NCBI GenBank assembly: GCA_002794785.1
Contig: NBBA01000010.1
Coordinates: 682,001-746,000, forward strand
Direction of reading: 5' to 3'
Origin: Coniferiporia sulphurascens
Lineage: Eukaryota > Basidiomycota > Agaricomycetes > Hymenochaetales > Hymenochaetaceae
Length of the DNA stretch: 64,000 bases
How positions within the stretch are numbered: the first letter of the stretch is position 1; every line of letters begins with the position of its first letter. The translations under genes were made by a program, and so were the position numbers. The notes under the pieces are model-generated. The model saw only the letters and a program-made list of their open reading frames with translations, was not told the origin of the DNA and made no database searches. Shown piece by piece: positions 24,532-36,176 of this stretch.

Positions 24532-26723
24532 TTAAGCCGGCGCTTTCCTCCCGTTAGGCACCAGCGCCCACATGATGAACATTGAGGCCATCAGGATGAT
24601 AAGCCTATTAATCACACTCGTTAGCAGGCCTTGACATATCTCTCACAGCATAGCCATATGACCGAGAAATGAGGGTGAAACGGAGGAACTCACAAAGGCT
24701 GCAGGCTGACAATGCCGAACCGCGAGGCAAGCGTGCCAGTGACGAAGGGGAACAGGGCAGAGCCTGCAAACCCGAAGCTTGCGATCCAGCCAATGGACCC
24801 AGTGAGCAGCCACGGCGGAACCAGGCGTCCAGTCTCGTTCATCACGATAGGATACATGGGCCCCAGGAAGAAGCCGACGAAGGAAACGGCAATGGCATCC
24901 CCGATGAGGGAAGGCACAAGCCAGACGACTAGTTCGAAGCTGGTGGATGAATTAGACCGGAATATCAATTATAAGGAAACAAATTCGAGTACATTTTTTT
25001 CTCCGGGAACGTACCCGATAGCCAGTGCGGTATAGATGAAGATGATATGGTGCGCGCCGACCTACAATGTTTGGTTATAGACGCAGCTGAAGAACAAGTA
25101 CGAGTTGACCTACCTTTTTATTGACCCACAGGAGGGCAACTCGTCCGAGAGCAAGCCCTTTCGATAATTGAACTATCAGCCCAAGTGGGGATAAATTTGA
25201 GACGAATAGAAGCGTACCACCAAAGAAACCAGTCGAGACGTATCCGGCGGATGCGCCGCCATGGCGTTTGTTGACCATGTAAGTGACCGTCCAACCTGTG
25301 AAAATAAGATTGTAAGGATATCCCCAAGCACGTCATAGCTAGATCCTAACCTCCAATTGTTATCCCACTGCCGACGTAAACTAGAATGAAGAAGGCTAGA
25401 AGATGGACCACTTTCTGGCTCAATATCTGCTTGTATTTGCTGTCATTACTCGTCCCGGCTTCCCTGGCTGCCTCCCCTGTTTCCAATAAGCACTCTAAAG
25501 ATTGTGAAATGCGTGAGCCACAGTTGAGTATTACAAAGAAGCTAGGAACTGGGGTCAACGGACCATCGTGTGTCTTTCCTCGGAATACAATAAGGAGAGA
25601 TGCAGTATTCATCGCGGCTAATCCGAGCGAGACGAGATAATGGTAGTGCCAAAGTTTTGGCATACCCGCGAACTGCGTTGCCGAAAAGGGAGAACATACA
25701 GCCCCGAACCCTTATAAAATTGACTGTAGATTATAACTATTCCCATATCTTATGTGGACATACGTACCATATAGCGCATGCATGAGACCCATCTTTGAGG
25801 CTGAATTTTTGGGTAAGCCAGCTATGAAACCACTCGACTGAGCATCCTAAATACGTGGACGATCAAGTAAACCGATGGCCAAAGAAGACCAATAAATACC
25901 TGAAGGGCTATGCCCCACCCATTAATGAGAAATGCGATACAATAAACCGGAAAAGGAGGACCCGGCGCCATCATTGCATATCCTGCCATCTGGGCAATGG
26001 AACCTTGTCAATTTAGTGGTTAGATTCATGTAGCCACAACTAAGTCAGAGGTGGAAGTACCTATAGCTATAACCTGTAGTTACAAGTTGTATATCAGCTA
26101 TGCAGCTTATACTTGTAGCAAAGAAGGTATACCTTTCCAAAGCCCCATTTATCTGACATGTAAACATTCATAGTTGCTCCCAAGAGAAACCCCTTCATGA
26201 AAAAATAAATGTCATAAGGGCAACTGTAGCGGAAAGAAATAGGGAAAATTTGATAACTTACGATGCAATTCATTACGAAGATAAGCGAGACTATCGTGTA
26301 ATTGACCTAAAATGTGCATTCGTTCTTTAGATCAAATACAAAGGACACATATAAGTTTGATAGTTGACAAACATGATAGTATGCTTGAATCCGAGGGATC
26401 AACGGACCCGCTGTCCCGCTGTCCCATCCATTCAGGAACAACACGAAGCATAGTGCAATGAACTGTATTCTTTCTCTCCGCTTCATTGTGGGGGTCTTCT
26501 CTGGCATATCCGAGCTTCCTTCTGCCACAACTCGTACGGCATTGCTATCGGAACTGTCCATAGGCAGTGTCTCGAGCGCTATCGACTCGATGGCGACATC
26601 ACTGCTGGACGTCTTCTCTGCCGGACGTCTGAGTCGCTGCATCCCGGTTGAAGCCTCGAGGTCAGCTGGGTGAATCTCGGTAGCGGTGCCCAATGCTTCG
26701 CCGACCTGGGGAACTGCAGTCAT
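24532..26723 (-). CDS. BSC6-like MFS transporter, tandem copy A
   Basis: Multi-exon 12-helix MFS permease of the fungal BSC6-like group; the substrate is unknown. The ATG at 26723 starts a hydrophilic leader of ~85 residues. Then comes FLNGWDSGTAGPLIPRIQ, ending exon 1 at 26373, and VNYTIVSLIFVMNCI from 26306. Later exons give GFLLGATMNVYMSDKWGFGK, NGWGIALQ, KLWHYHYLVSLGLAA, DSKYKQILSQKVVHLLAFF, ALGRVALLWVNKK and PSLIGDAIAVSFVGFFLGPMYPI. The last exon encodes LMASMFIMWALVP and stops at 24532. About eleven short exons are implied, each with GT-AG ends. No inactivating change was seen. Its nearest relative is copy B next door, indicating a recent tandem duplication. It probably acts in the plasma membrane. 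Expression may depend on the CGG elements upstream. Confidence 0.78.
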
Positions 26724-26903
26724 TTCAGACTATCAGTGGCTGTAGGAAAAGTGATGTTTTGCGTGGGTTTTTGTGCCGTGGGCTGTTCGCGTGATTTCGT
26801 GCAAGCCTAAAGCTCTGCGAGTTAAACGTGAGGTGCAGCTGTAGCCTAGCTCTCAGACACAGACTCGGAGTCACCCTTTGAACTGTCCAGGATAATAAGT
26901 ATA

Positions 26904-26918
26904 CGGAAAAACCTCGGC
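26904..26918. promoter_or_regulatory. Shared 15-bp element with CGG-N8-CGG core, upstream of copy A (1)
   Basis: CGGAAAAACCTCGGC, 181 bp upstream of the copy A start codon. The identical 15-mer recurs at 27036 and 29991. Two CGG triplets spaced by 8 bases are the kind of target bound by fungal Zn2Cys6 factors; the binding protein is not known. Confidence 0.5.
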
Positions 26919-27583
26919 ATCAAACTTTAAGGCGCATGTGCTAAAAGAGGCGAAGGTCCTCCTGAAGATCGTCTCGTGCGTTTTGACCTTGGAACTATCC
27001 CAACTTGAAGGCGAAAAGTACATACATTCATACGGCGGAAAAACCTCGGCGCCTGGCCCCGTAGTACCATTCGGCTCGTGCAGCATGCCGATGTTAGGGA
27101 CTTAAGGGGCGACTCTCTTTTCCCTTGAAGAGAGGACATCGGAAAAGACATAGCGGAAAAATCAGAGGGCGGCATCAAGCGAAAGGAGAGAAATACACTT
27201 TGAATAACGACAAGTGGCCTGTGTCTAATTGGGCCGGTATTTCACGCTGATCCGTTACGTATTAAATTACACAAGGAAAAACATTCCCCACAAAATTGCG
27301 GGGACCCCCGGATCCTCTTGTACCTCCAAAGGGTACCAATGGGGGACTCGGATATGTTGAGTTTCTCGTAAAACTCTGAGAGCGCATGCGCGTTTCGGAA
27401 ACCCCGAATACTTGCAAAATCTTGAGCCTTAAGAGCCTGAAGCTTTACGGTACATACACGCATCGTAAGTCAGGGACCCGGAGCGGAGATCATTCTATAG
27501 AGATACATTTGCAGAAATGGCAGTACTGAACATAAGTTAAATAACGTTGAAGCTTCTCTAAGTTGGAATCGAAATCTAGTCTA
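26919..27583. other. Region between transporter copies A and B
   Basis: Holds the distal promoter of copy A, including the second CGG element, and the 3' UTR of copy B. No gene or exon seen. Confidence 0.45.
27036..27050. promoter_or_regulatory. Shared 15-bp element with CGG-N8-CGG core, upstream of copy A (2)
   Basis: Second exact copy of CGGAAAAACCTCGGC, 313 bp upstream of copy A. It shares extra flanking similarity with the element before copy B: ATAC and GCGG on the left and CTGGCCC on the right. A weaker relative (GCGGAAAAATC) lies near 27153. Confidence 0.5.
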
Positions 27584-29790
27584 TCACGTAGCCACGATTC
27601 GACGACTCCCGTTCGGCACCAGCGCCCACATGATGAACATTAAGGCCATCAAGATGATAAGACTATAAACCACACTTGTTAGCTGAACTTGTCACACCTC
27701 TCGAATAGCATAACCGCATGACTGAAAGACGGGGGACTGGACAGGAAATGGAGGGACTCACACAGGCTGTAGGCTAACAATGCCGAACCGCGAAGCGAGC
27801 GTGCCAGTAATGAAGGGGAACAGTGCGGAGCCTGCAAATCCAAAGCTTGCGATCCAGCCAATGGATCCAGTGAGTAGCCATGGTGGGATCAAGCGCCCAG
27901 TCTCGTTCATCAGGATGGGGTACATAGGTCCCAGCACGAAGCCGACAAAGGAGACGGCGACGGCGTCGCCGATGAGAGATGGCACGAGCCAGACAATCAG
28001 CTCGAGGCTAACGAGGAACCGGAGTAGATGTGAAGATTATTAGTGGAGTAGCAAAGAAAGTTCGATATTTTGCCAAAACCTCACCCGAGAGCTAGTGCGG
28101 TGTAGATGAAGATGATAAAATGTTCTCCAACCTATGGAATTCGGTTATATGAATGACTGGGAGGAGACGTGCAGAAATTCCACCTTCTTGTTAACCCACA
28201 GAAGGGCAACCCGTCCAAGGGTGAGCCCTTTTAAAACGTCGGATTAATTCCAAACTGGGGGTAAATTGAAGGTAACAGAGACGTACCACCGAAAAAGCCT
28301 GTCGAGACGTATCCAGAGGATGCACCGCCATGGCGGTCGTTAATAATATAGGTGACCGTCCAGCCTGTGAAGACAAGAGGTAAGGCCTCCTTTTCAAGCA
28401 TACTAACAAGTCGAATTCTAACCTCCGATCGTTATCTCTATGCCGACATAAACCAGGCTGAAGAAAGCCAGAAGATGAACTACTTTCTGGCTCAATATTT
28501 GCTTGTATTTGCTGTCTTCACTTGTTCCGAGTTCTCCAGTGGCCTCTCCAATTTCTTGTAGGCATTCTATATAGTAATGGTGTGTTAGCGACACTACGAA
28601 CGTCACATATACAGACGAAGAATCCACGGACCATCTTGCGTTTTCCCTCGGAAGACGATTATGAGGAATGCTGTATTTATCGCGGCTATCCCGAGTGAAA
28701 CGATGTAATGGTAGTGCCAAAGTTTTGGCATCTCCGCGAACTGCGTCGCAGAAAAGGGAGAGCATACAGCGCCGAAACCTTATCGGAGCCAAGTATATAT
28801 GAGTAACATTCAACCCTATAATTTAGTAAGTACGCGTACCGTAAAGTGCGTGCATAAGGCCCATTTTTGAGGCGGAGTTTTCGGACAAGCTAGCAACGAA
28901 TCCGTTCGATTGAGCGTCCTAAGTATGGAAGATCAAGAAAGTGCGAGTTGGACAAGGCGAATAGTTACCTGAAGGGCTATGCCCCAACCATTTATAAGAT
29001 ATGCGAGACAAAACACCGGAAATGGAGGCGCCGGGGCCATCATCGCGTACCCTATTAGTTGACCAATGGAACCTACTCAGGCTGATGATTAGATTCGCAC
29101 GAACGCGGCCAGGGACGATACATACCCATGGTTATGACCTGTGGATAGGCATATCGAATATTGGCTATATAGTCTTTGCGTGCAGCTAGAAAGTATATTA
29201 CCTTCCCAAAACCCCATCTATCCGTCATGTAAACATTCATAGTTGCTCCTAGAAGGAAACCTTGAGTGGGAAAGAAAGACACGCGTCTCGAAGTTCGGTA
29301 AGGAGGGCAGAAGAGTATTATTCACTTACGATGCAGTTCATTACGAAAGTAAGAGAGACTATAGTGTAATTGACCTGGAATATGCACCATTGTTTAGGTT
29401 CGGTAGGTGCGCCTAGAATTCCTATGGTCGACAAACATGATAATATGCTTGCATCCTCGGAATTAACGGGCCTGACGTCCCACCATCCCATCCAGCCAGG
29501 AACAATACGAAGCATAGTGTAGAGAACTGTATTCTAGCTTTTCGCGTCATCGCGGCACTTTTCTTTGGCTTGTCTGGACTGCCTTCTGCCGCAGCGAGGG
29601 TGAGATTACCTGGGCTGTCTACAGACATCTCGAGCTCTATTGACTTCGAGTCTTCAACAACGTCGTCATCGCTTCGTGTCTTCTCCACTGAACGCTTGAG
29701 CTGGTGTGTCGCAGGCGAGGCCTCAGCGTCCGCCGGGCGAATTTCGGTAGGAGCGCCTATGGCTTCATCAATTTGAAGGACGGCCGCCAT
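27584..29790 (-). CDS. BSC6-like MFS transporter, tandem copy B
   Basis: Tandem paralog of copy A with the same exon plan. The ATG at 29790 begins a leader of ~90 residues (MAAVLQIDEAIGAPTE), then FLAGWDGGTSGPLIPRMQ at the end of exon 1. Later exons read GFLLGATMNVYMTDRWGFGK, GLTLGRVALLWVNKK, PSLIGDAVAVSFVGFVLGPM and NETGRLIPPWLLTGSIGW. The last exon (LMALMFIMWALVPNGS) ends at TGA 27586-27584. The coding sequence is very close to copy A over the last two exons, so the duplication is recent. The extreme C-termini differ: copy B ends with RRIVAT and copy A with RKAPA. It appears functional by reading frame. Substrate is unknown. Confidence 0.78.
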
Positions 29791-29990
29791 TCTCGATCAC
29801 GAAGTTAGTACTTGAATGACTGTAGAAGAAGAGATGTTTTGCGTGATTGTTGACGTGATAAGGAATGGCCGCGAGAACTTTTGCGACTTCTTCGTGGACG
29901 TAAGTCGTGAGATATGACTGGAACCCTGCAGAGCAACTTAAGACCCAGAGCACTCAGAGCCGTACCAGGTGAATAAGTAAATTTATACAG

Positions 29991-30005
29991 CGGAAAAACC
30001 TCGGC
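29991..30005. promoter_or_regulatory. Shared 15-bp element with CGG-N8-CGG core, upstream of copy B
   Basis: Third exact copy of CGGAAAAACCTCGGC, 201 bp upstream of the copy B start codon. It is followed by CTGGCCC, as in the 27036 copy. No match was noticed upstream of the decayed copy C. Confidence 0.5.
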
Positions 30006-30649
30006 TATCTGGCCCAGACGCGACTAGTATAGGCTGGACGCGTGTGCATAAGGAGGTGGAAGACATACACGATGTTGCAAGTTCACGCGTCGGTCTTTCG
30101 GCTTAAGAACCGTCTGCTGATCGTCTCAACTCATTGGACCTTAGCCACAATCATGGCGCCTCTTACGGCGGCCACAGATAAGATTACCAAAGAGACAAGC
30201 AGTAATTGCCAAGTATTTCCTGCTCAACGTTGGGGATTGAAGGAATGTTGGGGTTTGGTGCGATCGCGGTGGTGGGGAAGAAGTCCGAAGGACTCCGTCC
30301 CGAAGCGCAAATTAGCAGCGTGGACACAGTTGACGCCCATCGCCGCATGACTTCTTCTCGGCGAATGTACGGCGAACAGATCCTTGGGACGCGCCAATTA
30401 CATGTAATATCTAAATTTAGAGTCCGATACTACCAATTCGACACTCTCAATGGACTCCCGTGTGCAAGGAGTGAGGATGTTTCGAGTCACCGCTTGGTGC
30501 GACATTGTCATCGGATTTCCAATTTTCGAGGGATGAGGGTGAAAGGGCGCAATATTATAGAAGTACAAAAACTCTTTCTTCCTTCAACACTCAAGACGGG
30601 ACATCTGGTAGACCTCTTAAATTGTAAAAAAAAAAGCATCTGATACACG
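30006..30649. other. Region between transporter copies B and C, no gene seen
   Basis: About 0.64 kb. The open frames here start at non-ATG codons and encode no recognisable domain. It holds the distal promoter of copy B and the 3' end of the copy C remnant, including an A-rich run near 30626-30636. Confidence 0.4.
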
Positions 30650-32856
30650 CAGCATCGAGCCGTCGCCCTCCCCGACTTCCACTCGGTATCAAGGCCCAGA
30701 TGACGAGCATCGACGCCAATAGAGTGACTAGACTGTATTAATTCCTATCAGAATATTTATCCGGCTTTCACGGAGTAAAACGAGTGACTCACACAGGCTG
30801 TAAGCTCACTATCCCGAATCTCGATGATAGCGCACCGGTGATAAATGGGAATAGCGCAGAACCCGCATATCCGAAGCTCGAGATCCACCCAATGGAACCA
30901 TTGAGGAGTCAAGGCGGTATTAATCGACCTGTCACGTTCACGAGGATCGGGTACATGGGGCCGATGAACAACCCAATGAATGACACGGCGACTGCGTCGC
31001 CGATTAGGGAGGGAACACGCCAAACGACTAGTTCGAGGCTGGTAGAGAGAAAAAAGTCATTCATCAGGATCAGTGTGTCCGGTCAAGAATGGAGCTCGCG
31101 CCCTCTGCATAAGCGCACCCAAGAGACAGTAATATATAGACGAAAATGATACGATATTCGCCAGCCTGAAGACTCAAGGAATAAGCAAGGCAGTTGATGA
31201 AATTGCTCCGCATATACACTACCATTTGGTTGATCCATATAAGACCGGCCCGCCCAAGAGTGAGTCCTTCCGAAATACCCAGCTTTAGTTGTGGGGGTAT
31301 AAACATGGTTTGCGTTAATCGCGACTCACCACCGTAGAATCCCGTTGTGATGTACCCAGAAGATGAGCCGCCGTTGCGGTCGCCGACGATGTAACTAACT
31401 TTCCAGCCTGTCAAGATCAAATGCTGAGTGTTTCTTTCTTTAACCTGCGAGTAGTAAACAAGATTCCCTACCTCCGATTGCTAGCTCGACGCCAACATAG
31501 AGCAGACTGAATAATGCCAGGAGATGGACCACCTTTTGGCTTAAAATTTGCTTGTATTTGCTATCCTCGCTCGTTCCGTGCTCTACAGCAGCCTCCCCAA
31601 TTTCTAACATACAATCTAAGGGTGGAAGTTGGCTCAGCGTAGAGTACTTGAGATCAGGTAGGAAAAATATTTGAAGATACGAACCATCTTGTGTTTTACT
31701 CCGGAAGACAAGCGTGAGGAACGCCGTGTTCATTGCGGATACACCAAGAGAGACAATAAAATGATAATGCCAAAAGCGAGGCATTGTGGCAAACTGCGTT
31801 GCTGAAAATGAGAGCATACTGCACCGAGACCTTATCACAAGTCCTGATTAGGCTATGTCTAGTATTGATTCTGTGGAAAACACACCAAATATCGCGTGCA
31901 TGAGACCCATCTTCACGGAGGAGTTTTTGGACAAACCAGCAACGTAGTCATTCGCCAAAGAATCCTAGGGGGAGGAGCATCAGTCCAGGTGACGGCATGC
32001 CATAGAAACCAGATAGGTACTTGAAGGGCTATGCCCCATCCGTTTACGAAATATGCGACGCAAAACAGTGGGAAGAGCGGCGCCGTGGCCATTATTACAT
32101 AGCCAATCAATTGCCCAATGGAGCCTATTCAGCCGTTAGTCGGTACTCAGCAGCCTAGTTGCAACGGGACACTAAACCTATTACTATGACCTGTAATAAT
32201 AACAATAATTTCTAGATCCCAAAATAGTTCCAAGAGGAGGAGGATGCTGTACCTTTCCGAATCCCCATCTATCTGTCGTGTAAATTTGCATGGTTTCCCC
32301 TGAGAGAAATCCCTTCATGCCAGAAACAGGCAGTAAGAGTCGTCAGGATATGGAGAGAGATTTAAGAAGCCGATCACTTACGATACAGTTCAACACGAAA
32401 GTGAGTGAGACTATCGTGTAATTGGCCTACAAACCGTGACCGTCCATGACTCAGATTAAGATAGGCAGAAAAGTATAAGGTTGTGGGTGCCAACGGACAT
32501 GATAATACGTTTGGATCCGGGGGAGCAACGGGCCCAACGTCCCGGCGTCCCATCCACCTAGGAACAGTACAAAGCACACAGCAAAGAATTGAATGTTAGC
32601 TTTCCGCTTCATAGCGGTGCTCTTCCTCGGCGAGTCCAGAAATCCATCGGGGGAAACATTGAAAGCACTATCTACAGTCGTTTCGGGATCTATCGACTTC
32701 GGGTCTTTCAGTGTGATATCGCCATCCTTGGTTTTTTCTGCCGGGTTCTCGGACCGCTCTGTCCCGTATGCAGCCTCTACACGGTACTAGTACACCAGTT
32801 TGGTGTGTTTCGGTAACAACATTTACCGCCTCGTCAAATTCGTGTCCAGTGGGCAT
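30650..32856 (-). pseudogene. BSC6-like MFS transporter, decayed tandem copy C
   Basis: Third member of the array, more diverged than A and B. The ATG at 32856 starts MPTGHEFDEAVNVVTE, which aligns with the leader of copy A. That frame ends at a TAG near 32665, while the first membrane segment (FLGGWDAGTLGPLLPRIQ) lies in another frame, so exon 1 carries a frameshift near 32800. Near the 3' end, where copies A and B read RLIPPWLLTGSIGW, the Trp codon is TGA at 30911-30909, which removes the last helices. Middle exons (FWHYHFIVSLG, QILSQKVVHLLALFSLLYVG, GLTLGRAGLIWINQ) remain readable. The 3' end is approximate. The shared CGG element was not seen upstream. Confidence 0.75.
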
Positions 32857-34090
32857 GTTCAATTACGGAGCAGAGAAAAGGCCTATGCCAATTATGTATA
32901 TTTATCAGTCTGAGCGGAGCAAGGAATGTGGCCTGGACTACCAGCATTTACCAGTGAGGAGGCCGCTGCTGGAGGTCAGCACGAACACGGAGTGCGAAAT
33001 AAAAACAGGGAGCTTCCGAGCTGTGTTCTGCCCTAGTAATTTCCCTAAATAAATGCACGAGTAGGAGCTCTGATGACGAACCTAAGTTCAGCACGGTGCG
33101 TGTGCATGGGAGATTCCTCAAGCCTCAGGCCTCCACGACACTCGAATTCAAGGTTTCCTAAGCGCGTGCGTCGATCGCTTATGTCATCAGCGGAGTTATA
33201 ATTACCTCGCTTAGCGTCACGAATAAGACGCGTCCCCTTACACTAGTACTATCAAAATAATGACAGGGCCAGCTGCGCTGGCAGGGCCCGATACCTTTGT
33301 TAGGGACAAAATTAATGAATTTAATCTTCTAATAAAATTTGTTACATTTTTAAATCGAGGATGGGCTTATATAACAGGTACAGTCAACCACCTTTCCTTT
33401 AGACACCCAATCAAATAATATTATTTGCTATTTTTTCTGAATTGTTTGCTCTTTCAAAACCAACCATGGATGATCCACAAAGTGCTAAGGGCACTCTGTG
33501 AAATCCTCAGCAATGCAGATGCAAATAATCAATTATAGTGAATTCTTTAGTGAAATCAAGAGTTTTGTCACAGATCCGGGTCCTTTGGACACCCGTGACA
33601 GCGTGATAAATGTGTCAATCAGGGGTCTACATTCCCACGCAGGCCGGTGTCTCGTCTGCATAACCAAAGGTCTGGAAGCTTCAGGCGTGGGAATTGAGAA
33701 TGTGGCCCAATATCACACTCAGTGCCTTCAGAATGGTATTTTGCTTATTCTGCCCACAGTTCTTGTTTAATTGTTTTAGCCCAAAGCCAAACACATATAA
33801 CTAGATCTCCTGCATGCTTGTACATAGATTTCATGGGCAAATATGACAAAGCCAAATTTTAAGAGTGGGTTTATGATTGCATTGAATAGAGCAAATCCTA
33901 CTTTTCGACACCTTTCTTTTTTTTGCGAAAGAACTGGGACAGCACTCTGCACCAAAATTATTATATATATAGCTAGAGCCAGCCTGTATCTACACGAATA
34001 TTTTTAAATGAAAAGAGATGGAAATGAAGGAGAAAAAGACTGGTGTCTAAAGGATGGGTGGTGTCTAAAGGAATGGTGGTTGACTGTAAC
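32857..34090. other. AT-rich region with small hairpin and a doubtful short ORF
   Basis: From about 33290 to 33970 the DNA is clearly AT-richer than its surroundings. It begins next to a hairpin at 33268-33282 (GCCAGC-TGC-GCTGGC). A TATA-like stretch (TTATATAA) lies near 33367, and an ATG in good context at 33466 opens only 11 codons. The frame 33513-33770 (first ATG) encodes ~85 residues (DTRDSVINVSIRGLHSHAGR) that I do not recognise. The block could be a degenerate mobile element, but no terminal repeats or transposase were seen. Confidence 0.3.
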
Positions 34091-35936
34091 CTAGCAGCCA
34101 ACGAAGATAACAAGCATGTAATCAACGTCATATTTGCACAGGAAAGTGTAAGTCCATGGAACAGGAAAAAGACAAAACTTACTACTAGTATTGTTCCACA
34201 TATTGCTTCCAACAAGTGTTGGCCTGCCTGCAAAACCTGCAATCTGGTAGCCATAGTCCCACCAGCTCATGATGGACGTTGTCTCCGGAGTATTCTGCCT
34301 AAGGTAGTGGTACGCCTCGCGGTAATCATCGATGATGTGCCTCGATCCATTGGGATTGTTCAAGGAAAGTACAACGGACGGTGACAAGTATGCATCAGCA
34401 ATTACCCACGTACAATGTAGAACAAATGTATAGAGCATCGTAAGCGCATTCGTGATCACAACCAAGCGTGTGTCGAGGCCAAAAATGCCCCTTTGTTTGT
34501 CTCCCTTGCCCGGGAGGAGGTTTGCGGGTTTAAAGAAAAAAGTTTGCCAACACATTTCAGATTTCTTGGTCTTTTTGGACGGAGTAGTGGGGCAACGGCC
34601 GATGACTCGCCGGAATCAGGGACGGGCTCTTCGTCTCCTCCTCAGATACCTCACTATCCGGCTCAACGGAGTCCATGTACCGTTCGAGTAGACTCGAAAG
34701 CGCGACTGCGGCAGTGACACATACACAGGGCGTGAGTGTGGGCATAAGCCTAACCATGACGCCAGCGAAGTAGCTTGCCTCGAGTGCGCAAATTATCACA
34801 AAGACATATTTATCACGCAATTCGTTAAAGCAGAGATAAACACCCGCGGGGAAGAGTACAATAAGGAAGTGCAAGCCCATGAAGAACGACGGCCAGGCAG
34901 TCGGCTGGTACTCTGACACGGAGGCAATGATAGGATTGTATTTCTTCGCATAGCCTGTGTCCTATAGGGAGTAGAAGCGACCTGTCCAAGGTGCAATCGA
35001 TCCGTTCATAGTAAGGGCACCGAAAACCAACGCGCCAGCTACGCCGAGCACAACGACAGACACGCGGAGTAATGCCTGGGACTGTTTCAAGGCTTCGGGG
35101 AGACGTGCGAGCGGACGAGATCCGTGAAAGCGACGAGCTGAAAGAGGCCAAGGACTCCGAGCGCAGCCATATGCTCACTTGTGCGGACGGGTTGAAAGCC
35201 AACGAAAGGGACTTGCATACCCGTAAGAGTACCAACGGCATACCAAGAGGAATAGGCCACGTAGAGGCGATTAGAGTTGCGGCCCATGAGCAGGAGAACT
35301 AACGAGTATGAAGGAATCGTGTTGGTAATGAATGCATAGCCTCCCCAAGCGATTACCATGTAGAAGTAGAAGAGACTGGCACCCGTTCCGAAGAACACAC
35401 TCCGTTGCTTGAGAGCATTGATCCACAAAAAGAAGGTGAATATGAGCAAGATGGCGATCGCTTCGTTATCATCCGAGCCCATGACCGCCGAGCGCGAAAT
35501 GTAATCGGGAGCGATGCCGATGAAAGCGGCAGCAAGAAGACCAGCACTCTCGTCTTTCATCTCCTTCGTGAACATATTCGTTGACCAGGCTGTTAGAGCA
35601 CTGAAACCCGGAGCAAGCATCACGCAAATATTGCGGATGTCAACAGGAAGACTAAGTGCATGGAGGACGTTGAAGATAACGCCACTCGTCGCCATTAAAC
35701 CAGGGTAGATGGTTCCACCAACAACACAACCGAGGGGGTACCATGTCGTAGGATCGAACCAATTCCAAAACTCCTAAAAGATAATTTCAGTCCGGATGCC
35801 CAACCCAATGGCGAAGACATGACACGTACGTAGAAACCCTTCTCGGCCAACACCTTGGTAGCACGACTGCAAGTAACACAAAGACAGTCAATCGGAAATT
35901 GCGCTACAACCTTTCTGTCTTTACTCACTAATTAAA
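34091..35936 (-). pseudogene. STT3: STT3 oligosaccharyltransferase fragment, truncated at both ends
   Basis: STT3 is the catalytic subunit of oligosaccharyltransferase, which N-glycosylates proteins in the ER lumen. Family hallmarks are clear: FNY/RATKVLAEKGFY, FWNWFDPTTWYPLG, GGTIYPGLMATSG, MGSDDNEAIAI, DTGYAKKYNPIIASVSE and the WWDYGYQ active-site motif. It is broken. The N-terminal helices before FNYRATK are missing. A frameshift separates RSHVSPK from the following LKQSQALLRV (near 35095). TGG is replaced by TAG in YSL-DTGYAKK at 34964-34962. After MWNN the acceptor for the next exon is lost, and the sequence stops after DYMLVIF without the C-terminal lumenal domain. STT3 is essential in fungi, so an intact copy should exist elsewhere. 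This is a captured or duplicated fragment. Confidence 0.85.
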
Positions 35937-35996
35937 CTGGGGGTATAATCCCGCCCCAGGCACACAGTACCCTTATCCATTCTTGCACATATGTGA

Positions 35997-36176
35997 CGTG
36001 GGTTTGTGTACCCCGCATCGGGCGGGCGCATCACATCGTCTGTGTACGACCCAAGCATCGTGCAGGAGCAGCTACGTATGCAGATGCAGATGTACGCGTA
36101 CAACAACGGCGCGCTGACAGACTCGAGGCTCCCCCCCCGCGTCGACACTGTACCCAAGTATGGACCCGTCCTTTAG
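35997..36176 (+). pseudogene. Orphan C-terminal coding tail of an unidentified gene
   Basis: A 59-codon frame that begins just after an in-frame TGA and ends at TAG 36174. Its composition is strikingly protein-like (SGGRITSSVYDPS, IVQEQLRMQMQMYAYNNG, PPRVDTVPKYGPVL). It has no start codon at its head, and no upstream exon was found, because the opposite strand there belongs to the STT3 fragment. I read it as the last exon of some gene, detached by rearrangement. The parent family is not recognised. Confidence 0.35.

Noticed and set aside
33513..33770. 85-codon frame in the AT-rich block as a gene
   Set aside because: No family or splice context is recognised; kept only as a note in the region entry.
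24532..36176. Secondary-metabolite gene cluster around the MFS array
   Set aside because: No polyketide synthase, NRPS, terpene synthase, P450 or pathway regulator is present in the interval.
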